Shown here piece by piece: positions 40,914 through 48,866 of a stretch of 64,000 nucleotides of DNA; position 1 is the stretch's first letter, and each line of letters begins with the position of its first letter. Under the pieces are notes generated by a model that saw nothing but the letters and a program-made list of their open reading frames with translations, was not told the origin of the DNA and ran no database searches. The translations under genes and the position numbers were made by a program. The stretch spans positions 1-64,000 of the forward strand of contig CABSDO010000001.1 of assembly GCA_902476475.1 (NCBI GenBank), given 5' to 3'. The stretch comes from an uncultured Collinsella sp. GTDB taxonomy: Bacteria > Actinomycetota > Coriobacteriia > Coriobacteriales > Coriobacteriaceae.

Positions 40914-41037
40914 CGGGTGTTTCCCGCAGGCCCACCAGGTTGTTCGTGCCTGAAAAACCCAGTTCGGCGGGTTTCGCCTCCCCGCGGGGTCAAAGCCTGC
41001 CGGCTCGCCCGCGGCTCTTCGTGCCCGCGCCTCTATC
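40914..41037 (-). ncRNA. Lysine riboswitch upstream of lysA
   Basis: Read on the minus strand, the leader begins GATAGAGGCGC and contains GAAGAG, GCCGAAC, CTGGG and a strong GCGGG-type hairpin, in the order of the L-box consensus. It closes with CTGTC, complementary to the GATAG at its 5' end (P1: 41033-41037 with 40914-40918). Downstream, a 12-bp stem can form between CGCTATCCGGAC and GTCTGGATAGCG just before the lysA ribosome site, a candidate expression platform acting on translation. Its position before lysA-dapA-dapB-dapH fits feedback control by lysine. Confidence 0.85.
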
Positions 41038-41048
41038 AAGTGGTAACG

Positions 41049-41077
41049 ACCCTACCACGTTGCACTTTACCAAACAA
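41049..41077 (-). promoter_or_regulatory. Promoter of the lysA operon
   Basis: On the minus strand TTGTTT (41072-41077) and TAGGGT (41049-41054) are separated by 17 nt, placing the start site just before the riboswitch. The rest of the divergent gap to 41188 holds AT-rich sequence that probably contains the promoter for the M20 gene. Confidence 0.45.
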
Positions 41078-41188
41078 GAGTATTCGTATATAACGTTTAA
41101 AAAATGCAGGGATATGCTAGAAACAAGGGCGTCACAATTCTGCATCACAATATTGTGTGAATGGATATGCCCCATGAAAGGATCCTTT

Positions 41189-42376
41189 ATGACCGAGCTC
41201 CAAGAACTCCGTCGCTATCGTCGCGACCTGCATCGCATTCCGGAGCTCGACTTCGATCTTCCGCAAACCATCGCCTATATCGAGGGCGTGCTCGCCCCGC
41301 TTGCCTGCGAGGTGACCCATCCCTGTCCGAGCTGCGTCTGCGCCTTCTTCGACGCTGGCACGGGCGCCGCGCATGCCACGGCGATTCGCGCCGATATGGA
41401 CGCGCTTCCCATCGCGGAGGCGACGGGCGCGGCCTTTGCCTCGACACATCCCGGAAAGATGCACGCTTGCGGACACGATGGACACATGGCCATGGCGCTT
41501 GCGGCGGCGACCTTTGTCGATCGCGCGATTCGTGAGCAACCGGGTGCCATCAAGCGCAACGTGCTCTTTGTGTTCCAGCCGGCCGAGGAGACGACCGGTG
41601 GCGCCAAGACAGTTTGTGAGAGTGGGGTGTTTGAGCGCTACGGGGCAGACCGTATCTTCGGGTTCCACGTATGGCCCGACCTGCCTGCGAACACGTTGGC
41701 GAGCTGTTCTGGTCCGCTGCTGGCGCGCTCGAGTGAAACGCACGTGCACATTCACGGGACAAGCATCCATATCGCCAAGACTTACGGCGTTCCAGTCGAG
41801 GAATCGCACGACGCGGCGCTGGCAGCAGCCAAGTTTTTGGTTGCCGAGCGCGAACTGATGGACGAGTTGGGTGCCGACGAGCCCTGCATTGGCAAGTTCG
41901 GCCTGCTGCAGGCCGGCACCGTCTGCAATGCGGTTGCGGGGGAGGCGCATGTCGCTGGCAGCCTGCGCGTGTTTACGGATGACATGTTTGACCGTGCGCG
42001 CGAGGGCGTGCGCCGCGTGCTGGACGAGGCCTGCGCCGCAACGGGCTGCACGTACGACCTCGACTTTGCCGAGGGCTATCCGCCAGTCGATAACGACTCC
42101 GAGCTGTTTGCCCACATTGCGCCTGCCTTGTCCGAGCTGCAATTCGTGGACGAGCCGCTGCTGATTGCCGAGGATTTCGCGTTCTACCAGCGCCATCTGC
42201 CGGGCGTGTTCTTCTTGCTGGGCACGGGCGTTCCTGCCAGTCAGGATAATCCGAGCGACGCCGAGGGCTGCCCTGCCTATGCCACAAGTGCCCTGCATAC
42301 TGATACCATGCTCTTTGACGAGGAAATCCTACTCAAGGGCCTCGATGTCTATAAACGATTGCTTTTGCTTGCTTAA
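41189..42376 (+). CDS. M20-family amidohydrolase, probable N-acetyl-diaminopimelate deacetylase
   Basis: 395 residues, peptidase M20D family. Metal-site motifs are IRADMDALPI (Asp), HACGHDGHMAMAL (His/Asp) and FQPAEETTGGAK with the catalytic and bridging Glu pair, then GFHVWPDLP. This family includes aminoacylases, hippurate hydrolases and DapL/YkuR, the N-acetyl-LL-DAP deacetylase. Since dapH lies in the facing operon, deacetylation of N-acetyl-DAP is the most economical role. ATG 41189 follows AAAGGATCC; a start at 41175 is also possible. It is transcribed divergently from lysA. Confidence 0.85.
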   Translation: MTELQELRRYRRDLHRIPELDFDLPQTIAYIEGVLAPLACEVTHPCPSCVCAFFDAGTGAAHATAIRADMDALPIAEATGAAFASTHPGKMHACGHDGHMAMALAAATFVDRAIREQPGAIKRNVLFVFQPAEETTGGAKTVCESGVFERYGADRIFGFHVWPDLPANTLASCSGPLLARSSETHVHIHGTSIHIAKTYGVPVEESHDAALAAAKFLVAERELMDELGADEPCIGKFGLLQAGTVCNAVAGEAHVAGSLRVFTDDMFDRAREGVRRVLDEACAATGCTYDLDFAEGYPPVDNDSELFAHIAPALSELQFVDEPLLIAEDFAFYQRHLPGVFFLLGTGVPASQDNPSDAEGCPAYATSALHTDTMLFDEEILLKGLDVYKRLLLLA

Positions 42377-42538
42377 GTGTCGAAGGATACCTGTCTAGAA
42401 AACACGAACATATGTACGGTATAATAGAGATGTAAGCCTATAGAAACGTTTGACGTTATTAACGTAAGGCGATACTATGATTGCATCGTAATGAGCGCTA
42501 TCGGGTCTGTTTTGAGTGGAGACAGGAGATGGCTTGGA
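42377..42538. promoter_or_regulatory. Promoter region of the HigA-like gene
   Basis: A TATAAT -10 hexamer occurs at about 42419-42424 next to overlapping palindromic words (ACATATGT, AACGTTTGACGTTATTAACGT), as often found at autoregulated antitoxin promoters. No toxin gene is present in this gap. Confidence 0.45.
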
Positions 42539-42880
42539 ATGTCGAAATCGTCGATTATCACAAGTGATGAGACCTCGGCCGATTTGCTGTCGCCGGTGAC
42601 TCCTGGTGAGCTTCTCAAAGAGGAGTTTCTTGTTCCCATGGGCATTTCTCAATATCGCCTTGCGAAAGAGACCGGGATTCCGGCTCAACGTATCGGGCAG
42701 ATTGTCTTGGGAAAACGTCGCGTGACGGCCGACACCGACCTCCGTCTTTGCCGTTATTTTGGCCTGACGGATGGTTATTGGCTGCGCGCTCAGGTGGCGT
42801 TTGACCTTGAGGCGGAGAAGAGGCGCATCGAACCGGAACTGGATAAGATCATTCCTGTCCAGCAGGCTATCGCATTGTAG
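42539..42880 (+). CDS. HigA-family antitoxin-like HTH protein (orphan)
   Basis: 113 residues, XRE-fold protein of the HigA/VapI group. The core has PGELLKEEFLVPMGISQYRLAKETGIPAQRIGQIVLGKRRVTADTDLRLCRYFGL, the classical HigA helix-turn-helix. In complete modules higB lies just upstream; here only 162 bp separate it from the M20 gene and contain no intact toxin. It may be a solitary regulator or a relic of a lost module. ATG 42539 is favoured by GGAGATGG; an in-frame ATG exists at 42491. Confidence 0.8.
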   Translation: MSKSSIITSDETSADLLSPVTPGELLKEEFLVPMGISQYRLAKETGIPAQRIGQIVLGKRRVTADTDLRLCRYFGLTDGYWLRAQVAFDLEAEKRRIEPELDKIIPVQQAIAL

Positions 42881-42909
42881 TGTTCAAAGATGTTGAGGTT
42901 GGAGTGACG

Positions 42910-43233
42910 ATGGGGCGACGCCGACAGACTGCCGTGTATAGTCCGGGTGGATGCGGGTGTGGGTTGCTGCTGCTCCCGGTTATTGCTGTGAGCATTGGCG
43001 TGATGTTTGCGCTTGCTGGACTGGCCGCGGCGGCATTCGTGTTGCTGATTGCTGCTATTGGTGTGACGATTTGGCTCTATCGTTGCCGCGAGCAACGTCG
43101 TGCCGACGGTAAAACCAATGTTGGATGGACTATCTTTTTGGTCGTCGCCTACCTATTGAGCATCAGTTATTTGGCCTTCTTTATCCTGTTACTTGTGAGC
43201 ACCTTTACCGGGGAATCCGTCACGGTGGGGTAG
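42910..43233 (+). CDS. Small membrane protein of unknown function
   Basis: 107 residues with three hydrophobic segments (GLLLLPVIAVSIGVMFALAG, then AAAFVLLIAAIGVTIWLY, then TIFLVVAYLLSISYLAFFILLLV). A CGCG motif precedes the first helix, and a basic RCREQRRADGK loop lies between the second and third. No family recognised. It starts 29 nt after the HigA-like gene behind TTGGAG and could be co-transcribed with it. Confidence 0.65.
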   Translation: MGRRRQTAVYSPGGCGCGLLLLPVIAVSIGVMFALAGLAAAAFVLLIAAIGVTIWLYRCREQRRADGKTNVGWTIFLVVAYLLSISYLAFFILLLVSTFTGESVTVG

Positions 43234-43295
43234 GCTTCGATGAGCCTCTTGAGGATGAGGCGAGGGGGCGGACTCTGAATGAACAGCGCTCCACG

Positions 43296-43478
43296 TCAAT
43301 ATGTTTCATTCGTTGTGTAGCAATCCGAAATCGCAAGCGTTTGGCGTGAGAGTGCCGCCGCCAGCAACACGGGGATGCAGGCCGCGATCGCCAGCCCCAT
43401 GCCAGCTCATCGCAAAAGCGTGTCAACGTCGCGCTCGACCACGGCCATTTCCTGCTCGAGTTTGTAGGCTCGCTCGAT
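43296..43478 (-). pseudogene. Remnant of a membrane protein gene
   Basis: In one minus-strand frame the sequence reads IERAYKLEQEMAVVERDVDTLLR, then TGA (43407-43409), then AGMGLAIAACIPVLLAAAL. Changing that TGA to TGG would join an amphipathic helix to a membrane helix, as in many small actinobacterial membrane proteins. There is no start codon: a TAA lies just upstream. The gap 43234-43684 contains nothing else gene-like and becomes AT-rich towards its right end. Confidence 0.4.
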
Positions 43479-43684
43479 TTTTTACATTGCATCAGTTCTG
43501 TTTTTCATAGCGTCAGCTATTGGCTTTACGAGTGGAAATGAAAGTTCTATGGCTATAGCATGGTTATGTCTTGGTTCTTCATTTCTTTGCTTGGGTTCGA
43601 CTCATAAGAAAAAGAAAAAAATACAGATGATAAAAAATTTCCTGCTTGTATTGTTGGAAAATCGGTATTTCAGGAGGTGTTTTT

Positions 43685-44152
43685 ATGCCACAAATGAATA
43701 AGGGAGGAAAATTTATTTTCGGGAAATCACTTATTCGGACGGATGGAACATTGCGGATTCCGCCACAGGCAATGGAAGAATATCGCATTGCAGATGAAGG
43801 AAAAGTATATCTTTTTACCGGAAGTAAGATTACCGGTGGCTTCTGCGTCACCCGGAAAGGCCTTTTGCATCCGTCAAAGCTTGGTCACATTTTGGACGAT
43901 ACTCCACCGTTGCTTGACTACTCAGCAGGTTCTGGCGAATTTATTAAATACAAGGGGCGTTCCTACTGCTGGATAGAGATTTCACAGGAGGGGCAAATTC
44001 TTCTTACGAAGAAAATGATGGACTTTTTGAAGGTGACACCCGGAATGGAGCTGCTCTCTATCCGCAGTAGCGACATCGCGTTTACGATGGGGGCTAAAGG
44101 ACCGCTATTGGAAAAAGCAGAAAACTATGACGGTGAAATTCCGCTTTTTTAA
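43685..44152 (+). CDS. AbrB/SpoVT-like double-domain protein, probably acquired
   Basis: 155 residues. Two similar segments, about 15-60 (LIRTDGTLRIPPQAMEEYRI) and 110-145 (EISQEGQILLTKKMMDFLKV then PGMELLSIRSSDIAF), have the swapped-hairpin AbrB pattern of a short strand, a Pro/Lys turn and a helix. A DNA-binding regulator is possible, though single AbrB domains are shorter. The gene is much richer in A and T than its neighbours and uses AT-ending codons, with an AGGAGGTG site, pointing to transfer from a low-GC Firmicute. Nothing around it explains its role. Confidence 0.65.
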   Translation: MPQMNKGGKFIFGKSLIRTDGTLRIPPQAMEEYRIADEGKVYLFTGSKITGGFCVTRKGLLHPSKLGHILDDTPPLLDYSAGSGEFIKYKGRSYCWIEISQEGQILLTKKMMDFLKVTPGMELLSIRSSDIAFTMGAKGPLLEKAENYDGEIPLF

Positions 44153-44280
44153 GTGTAACAATTCCAGTTTATAAAATTAAGAACGATGTTGGCAAGCCTC
44201 GAGGTGTCATCGGCGATGGACACGCGCTTCATGCTCTTCTATATGGCAACCTTAGCTCTCAGCTAATGAATTCAAGTTTA

Positions 44281-44334
44281 ATCCTTCCTACGATGTGCTG
44301 TGTGCCGGCGCGGTAGCCGGATCGTAGGAAGGAT
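44281..44334 (+). promoter_or_regulatory. Hairpin that buries the ribosome site of the lipoprotein gene
   Basis: ATCCTTCCTACGAT (44281-44294) and ATCGTAGGAAGGAT (44321-44334) form a perfect 14-bp stem. The Shine-Dalgarno AGGAAGG is inside the 3' arm, 6 nt from the ATG at 44340. A smaller CCGGC-GCCGG hairpin sits in the loop. Translation should be shut unless the stem opens. Confidence 0.7.
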
Positions 44335-44339
44335 GCATT

Positions 44340-44882
44340 ATGAAAAAGCCCAAGACCGAAATGCTGCTGAGCCGTCGCGCTGCGCTTGGCGCGTTTGCCA
44401 CCGTTGCCCTGGGGGCTGCCGGCCTGCTTGCCGGTTGCGGGAGCGATAAGGCAACTGTTACCGAGGACGCCGGCGATGGCGACAAGAAAGAAGAGCCCAA
44501 GAAGGAAGAGCAGGCAACGACCGATCTGGCTGTTGGCACGACCGTGACCACGACCACTGGTCTCGCTGTCGTCGTCGATGCCGTTCAGACGGGTCTGACC
44601 AATTATGACGGCTCGACCATGACGGGCATTCACGTCACGTACGTCAACAACGGTGACGAGGGCGCGGACTACAACGTCTACGACTGGAAGGGCGAAGACG
44701 CAAACGGTGCCCAGCAGAACCAGGGCTACTATAGCGAGGGTTCCGATGAGCTGCAGTCGGGCACGCTTGCTGCGGGCGGTTCCGTTTCGGGTAACATTTA
44801 TTTCGACGGCGACATCAAAAAGGCTTTGTACTTTGCCAACATGTTTGATAAGTCTGCCACCGCAAGCTGGGTGTTGGCCTAG
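44340..44882 (+). CDS. Lipoprotein with DUF4352-like immunoglobulin-type domain
   Basis: 180 residues. A twin-Arg-containing signal (LLSRRAALGAFATVALGAAG) ends in the lipobox LLAGC, so the mature protein is a membrane-anchored lipoprotein exposed outside. A charged linker (EEPKKEEQ) leads to a beta-rich domain with TGLAVVVDAVQTG, TGIHVTYVNNGDEGADYN and AAGGSVSGNIYFD, the pattern of DUF4352/DUF5067-type extracellular domains. Function unknown. It precedes an HTH gene and a transmembrane protein kinase. Its ribosome site is within a hairpin. Confidence 0.8.
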   Translation: MKKPKTEMLLSRRAALGAFATVALGAAGLLAGCGSDKATVTEDAGDGDKKEEPKKEEQATTDLAVGTTVTTTTGLAVVVDAVQTGLTNYDGSTMTGIHVTYVNNGDEGADYNVYDWKGEDANGAQQNQGYYSEGSDELQSGTLAAGGSVSGNIYFDGDIKKALYFANMFDKSATASWVLA

Positions 44883-44921
44883 TATGTCGCTGCCGTTGCG
44901 TCGCATAGGAGGTGAAGCCAT

Positions 44922-45344
44922 ATGCCCGATAAAAAGTTGACGGAGGAATTGCTCAATGAGCTGCTCGATGCGCCGAGTATCGACGGCTATATCAGGGAGC
45001 ACGACTTTGCCGCCCCGTCGCTTTCGGACTACCTTCAGCAACTGCTGCAGGAAAAGGGCTTGGAGCGTTCGCGCGTGGTGCGTATGGCCGACCTCAACGA
45101 AACGTTTGGCTATCAGATCTTTACCGGCACGCGCCATCCGAGCCGAAACAAGGTGCTGCAGATTGCATTTGCGATGGCACTATCGATGAAGGAGACAAAC
45201 CGCGCACTTACGGCTGCCGGGGCAAACGTCCTCAACTGCAAGGACCGTCGCGATGCGATTATCATCTTTTGCATCGATCGTGGCTGCAGCCTGCAAAAGG
45301 TCAATGAGGAGCTGTATCGCTTTGGCGAGGAGACGGTGAGTTAA
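44922..45344 (+). CDS. XRE-type HTH protein paired with a protein kinase
   Basis: 140 residues. The middle (SLSDYLQQLLQEKGLERSRVVRMADLNETFGYQIFTGTRHPSRNKVLQIAFAM) is a lambda-repressor-like helix-turn-helix. The rest (ALSMKETNRALTAAGA, then RDAIIIFCIDRGCSLQKVNEELY) is a helical extension typical of HTH proteins encoded next to Ser/Thr kinase genes in Coriobacteria and Clostridia. AGGAGGTGAAG precedes the ATG. It probably acts with, or is phosphorylated by, the kinase 95 nt downstream (inference). Confidence 0.8.
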   Translation: MPDKKLTEELLNELLDAPSIDGYIREHDFAAPSLSDYLQQLLQEKGLERSRVVRMADLNETFGYQIFTGTRHPSRNKVLQIAFAMALSMKETNRALTAAGANVLNCKDRRDAIIIFCIDRGCSLQKVNEELYRFGEETVS

Positions 45345-45439
45345 CGGCTGACTGTTGGCGGCAGGGCCGTCCGCGATATTTCAAACGTGCAGGGCACGGG
45401 TGCTACAGGGCGTCCGTGCCCTGCGCTATGATGGACGCT

Positions 45440-46819
45440 ATGGATACTCAGAACCCAACATATTCCGATGATGAGCTGACTGCCGCGCTCGCCGAGCATT
45501 TGGCATCTCTCGACCGCGATGATAGCTATCGCGTGGAACGTGTGCTGAAGCGCTCGTCCGTTGAAACAACCGATCTCGTGTACTTCGAAGGAACCGGCGG
45601 AGGGTCGCTCGGCCCCTTTGTCCGCAAACGCATCGATGCTTCGGCCCAGATTGGCGGGGCATATGAGCGCCTGTTTGCGGCCCAGCGTGCCGGACGGCGT
45701 TTTGAGCACCTGCCCCGGATTGTCGATTGCCGCCGTGCGGGCGACGATCTTGACGTGGTGATGGAATACATCGAAGGCGAGACGCTCGAGGCCTTGGTGG
45801 GACGCTTGGGTGCGACCCCCGATTATGCGCGCGGGTTGTTTCCGGCCCTGTGTGATGCGGTGGCAGAGCTCCATGCTGGATTTGGCGAGGTGGGGAAAGC
45901 GCCGGCTCCGATTATCCATCGCGACCTTAAACCTTCGAACATCATCGTGTCGGGCGTGAGATATGCCGCCGATGCCGGCATGACCTTCTCGTCGCTGGTG
46001 ATTATTGACCTGGGGATCGCGCGCGCTTGGCGCGAAGGCGCCGATGCCGATACCGTCAAGTTTGGCACGCGGCCCTACGCGCCGCCCGAGCAGTATGGGT
46101 TTGGGCAGACGAGTGTGCGAAGCGATGTGTACGCGCTGGGCGCCCTGCTGTTCTTTTGCTTGACAGGAGTCGATCCAAAACCGGGGCTCGACATGCTCGA
46201 ACAATGCGAGATATGCGGCGTTCCCGCTCCTCTGGCCGATGTCATTTGCATGGCGATGGCGCTCGACCCGGCCAAGCGTTTTGCGAGTGCAGGGGCATTG
46301 GGACGGGCGACGCGCGCGGCGTACGACCTGAGTTGCCCTGTGCGGCCTCCTGCGCCTGCGCCTGTTTGTGCTCCGGCCTCGGAGACGGTATTAACGCCCC
46401 AAGGGCCTCAGGGTTCCACAGGCCTTCCTAAGCTTGCCGCCCCTGCTGTGCCCGGCCTGCTTTCTCGCATTCCGGAGCCTCTGGGGCGCATTTGGAATAC
46501 GCTCGTCTGCTTCTCGCTGCTTGTATTCTTTGCCGGAAGCCACTTTGCCGTTTTTCACCCTACGGGAGCAAACCAAAGCTACCCGACGTGGCTTCTTATA
46601 ATCGAGTACTTTTTCTTTGTCGATGGCCTTATGGTGCTTATGCATTTTGCGCTGCTCGACAAGCGCCGTCTTCGTCGGCGATTCGCACTGCTCGACAGCT
46701 ATCGCGGCAAGAAACTCGCGAAACTCTGGCTCAAGGCATTGGGTGTGCTGCTCCTATGCATGATCGTCATAGTCGCGGTTGCCAATGCGACCGGCGTCGT
46801 CGATACCTCCGCAACCTAA
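45440..46819 (+). CDS. Transmembrane Ser/Thr protein kinase (PknB-like)
   Basis: 459 residues. The cytosolic kinase domain occupies about 30-300: the ATP-site Lys is in FVRKRID, the catalytic loop is HRDLKPSNI, the metal motif reads DLG (IIDLGIA) instead of DFG, and APPEQYG is the activation-segment end. A Pro-rich linker leads to two membrane helices (LVCFSLLVFFAGSHFAVF and LIIEYFFFVDGLMVLMHF) and a third near the C-terminus. Three in-frame ATGs compete (45428, 45431, 45440) and none has a good site; a GC-rich hairpin (about 45389-45424) precedes them. It follows the HTH gene, its likely partner. Confidence 0.85.
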   Translation: MDTQNPTYSDDELTAALAEHLASLDRDDSYRVERVLKRSSVETTDLVYFEGTGGGSLGPFVRKRIDASAQIGGAYERLFAAQRAGRRFEHLPRIVDCRRAGDDLDVVMEYIEGETLEALVGRLGATPDYARGLFPALCDAVAELHAGFGEVGKAPAPIIHRDLKPSNIIVSGVRYAADAGMTFSSLVIIDLGIARAWREGADADTVKFGTRPYAPPEQYGFGQTSVRSDVYALGALLFFCLTGVDPKPGLDMLEQCEICGVPAPLADVICMAMALDPAKRFASAGALGRATRAAYDLSCPVRPPAPAPVCAPASETVLTPQGPQGSTGLPKLAAPAVPGLLSRIPEPLGRIWNTLVCFSLLVFFAGSHFAVFHPTGANQSYPTWLLIIEYFFFVDGLMVLMHFALLDKRRLRRRFALLDSYRGKKLAKLWLKALGVLLLCMIVIVAVANATGVVDTSAT

Positions 46820-46823
46820 AAGA

Positions 46824-46846
46824 AAAGGGCCCCATTGGGGCCCTTT
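46824..46846. terminator. Bidirectional terminator between convergent genes
   Basis: A perfect 10-bp stem AAAGGGCCCC / GGGGCCCTTT with a 3-nt loop, between the kinase (plus) and the hydrolase ending at 46857 (minus). Confidence 0.88.
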
Positions 46847-46856
46847 GCAGTTGCAC

Positions 46857-47999
46857 TTAGATGCGGTTCATCTGAGCGGCGACTTTGTTGTACCAGTCCT
46901 GCCACGTGGGCGGGCAGTACTTTTTGGCCGCTGCCGGGGTAAGGGTGGAGCCATAGTTGGCGCCCAGATAGGCAACGTGAGCGGAGATGCCCTCGCTCCA
47001 GCTGCCAAAGCTGCGCCAACCGCCGCCACGTGCACTCCAGCCCCAGGCGTTGTAGGAATTGGCGCAATAAGCACCCTTGGTGCTCTCGATGCAGGCGATA
47101 GCGGGGGACCAACGGGGGTCGACACCGGTATTCCAAGCGGCGACGGCAAAGTTGTAGCCCTGGCCTGCCATGGGGGAGCCGGCGAGAAAATTGTCGATGC
47201 GGCTCGTCCACTCATTAATGAACGAATCGTAATCGGAGCTACCGGTATTGGCGTTGTTCACCGTGGTGTCGATGGTGGTGTTGGTGTTGGTGGCCTGGCT
47301 GCTGGAATTGCTGCCGCTTACGCCCTCGCCCGAGAGCTTCTCGGCGGCAGCGGCCTTATCGGCCTCAAGCTTGGCAAGCTCAGCGGCATTTTCCTGCTCG
47401 GCTTTTGCCTGTGCCTCGCTGCGGAGCTGCTGGGCCTGCGTCAGCGCATCCTCGGCGTTTTTCTGCTCTGCCTCAAGCTGTGACTTGGCCTGCTGGAGCT
47501 CGGCCTTGTTCTGCTCGAGTTCGGTTTGCATGTTATTGAGCTCTTCGATCTCGTCGACGCTCGAGCTCGTGATCTGGTTGGTGTATTTGCAGGTCGTGAT
47601 GAACTCACCCAGGCTCTGCGTGTTGACCAGGAAGGTCACGATGGGATTGGTGCCCTTCTGATACTTGTACAGATCGCGCATGGCGGAGCTTGCCTTGGCC
47701 TGCTGCTCGGGAAGCTTGGCCTCGATTTCCTCGATGCTTGCCTCATTGGAGTCAATCTGCTTTTGCAGGTCATCGAGTTTGGTGCGGGCGTCGTTGTAGG
47801 CGCTCGTGGCGGCTTCGATCTTCTGCTGGGCTGCGGAAAGCTGGTCCTGCGTTGCCAGTTTGACCAGAAGACCATGAAACGCCGCAACGGGGGAGAGCAT
47901 CGGCGTGGCCGTCAGCGCAACGGCGAGCGCGGCGCTCGTGATGATACGAGCCGGCTTCGACGCAATGAGCGCTGCGGTGCGATGATTCGAATGCTGCAT
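46857..47999 (-). CDS. Secreted coiled-coil protein with lysozyme-like domain
   Basis: 380 residues. Signal peptide at 1-40 (hydrophobic ITSAALAVALTATPML, cleavage near AAF). Residues 45-225 are a long coiled coil rich in Gln, Glu and Ala as in PcsB/CwlO-type cell-wall proteins. A Ser/Asn/Thr linker follows. The last ~120 residues are a lysozyme/glucosaminidase-like domain with the catalytic Glu in SPAIACIESTKG, then NAWGWSARGG and GISAHVAYLG. It probably cleaves peptidoglycan under coiled-coil control, for example by FtsEX-type partners (inference). ATG 47999 follows AGAGGGA; the TTG at 48014 is less likely. Confidence 0.83.
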   Translation of the reverse strand: MQHSNHRTAALIASKPARIITSAALAVALTATPMLSPVAAFHGLLVKLATQDQLSAAQQKIEAATSAYNDARTKLDDLQKQIDSNEASIEEIEAKLPEQQAKASSAMRDLYKYQKGTNPIVTFLVNTQSLGEFITTCKYTNQITSSSVDEIEELNNMQTELEQNKAELQQAKSQLEAEQKNAEDALTQAQQLRSEAQAKAEQENAAELAKLEADKAAAAEKLSGEGVSGSNSSSQATNTNTTIDTTVNNANTGSSDYDSFINEWTSRIDNFLAGSPMAGQGYNFAVAAWNTGVDPRWSPAIACIESTKGAYCANSYNAWGWSARGGGWRSFGSWSEGISAHVAYLGANYGSTLTPAAAKKYCPPTWQDWYNKVAAQMNRI

Positions 48000-48233
48000 C
48001 CAGTCCCTCTGCAATCAATCGTAGGTTATGGTTCGAACGGTATTCTACTACTGCTTTCGACCTCAACTTGAACCTTAAAGGTCCCAAAGGGTCAAGTTGA
48101 ACTTGAGGCTTTGGCTTTGACCTGCAGTTATGATGAATTGTTGAGAAACCATAGAGTTCAACTTTAACGTTACAGAGCCCTGTTTGAGAGGAGTTTTGGG
48201 CTGTAAAAGCCATCTCAACGTGGGGTTTTATAA
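48000..48233. other. Intergenic region with CAACTTGAAC-type repeats
   Basis: No gene seen. TCAACTTGAAC, TCAAGTTGAACTTGAGG and GTTCAACTTTAACG recur in both orientations between 48058 and 48170, a pattern suggesting operator sites for one of the flanking minus-strand genes. No confident promoter was placed. Confidence 0.35.
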
Positions 48234-48866
48234 CTACAGCGTGCCCCTCTGGCGAGCCTGCTCAATCTCTTCGAGGGCCTCGGCGGGGGTGAACGAACAG
48301 GTGCCGTCGCCGAGTTTGATTACCTGGATATCGTCGCCGGCGTAGACCTCTCCGCCCTTTAGTACCACGCCGAAAACGCCCTCGTGGGGAAAGATGCAGT
48401 CGCCGGCGAGATAGTAGATGGCACAGCGTGTGTGGCAGACCTTGCCGATTTGGCTGATTTCGACAAGCACCTCGCTGCCAAGCTTGAGCTGTGTGCCCAA
48501 GGGGAGCGAGAGCAGGTTGATGCCCCGGGTTGTGAAGTTCTCTCCAAAGTCACCCTCGTGCACATCGAGCCCGCGCGCCTGCGCCGTCTGGATAGACTCT
48601 GCGGCCAAAAAGGAAACCTGACGGTGCCAATGCCCGGCGTGTGCGTCGGAGGCGAGGCCGAATTGCTCTATAACGGTGTCGCGTCCATCGGCGACGGGCG
48701 ACTTGCGTGTGCCCTTGTGTGCCGACGTGTTGATCGAGACGATGCGGGCGGGTCCGTTGTAGGCGTCGTTTGCCGTGCACAGGGGAGCGGTCGCTTTCGC
48801 GCGTTCCACCAGCTCGCGCTTCGCAGCATTGAGGATGGGATTATCGGTCGGATGGTCTTGGGGCAC
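48234..48866 (-). CDS. MOSC-domain protein
   Basis: 210 residues of the MOSC family, proteins that bind molybdenum or sulfur-carrying cofactors and include YiiM-type enzymes. Visible blocks are VSINTSAHKGTRKSP, FGLASDAHAGHWHRQVSFL, HEGDFGENFTTRGI, LPLGTQLKLG and IGKVCHTRCAIY, whose Cys is the family's conserved cysteine. The position is isolated, with no molybdenum-cofactor genes nearby. Its likely role is sulfur transfer or detoxification of N-hydroxylated compounds, not determinable here. Confidence 0.85.
   Translation of the reverse strand: MPQDHPTDNPILNAAKRELVERAKATAPLCTANDAYNGPARIVSINTSAHKGTRKSPVADGRDTVIEQFGLASDAHAGHWHRQVSFLAAESIQTAQARGLDVHEGDFGENFTTRGINLLSLPLGTQLKLGSEVLVEISQIGKVCHTRCAIYYLAGDCIFPHEGVFGVVLKGGEVYAGDDIQVIKLGDGTCSFTPAEALEEIEQARQRGTL

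Noticed and set aside
42425..42490. Tail of a HigB toxin before the HigA-like gene
   Set aside because: A short stretch reading FDVINVRRYYD faintly resembles a HigB end, but it is too short and runs without a stop into the antitoxin frame.
44153..44280. Extra coding segment after the AbrB-like gene
   Set aside because: An open stretch beginning VTIPVYKIKND is visible, but it has no start codon or ribosome site and no family match that I can name.
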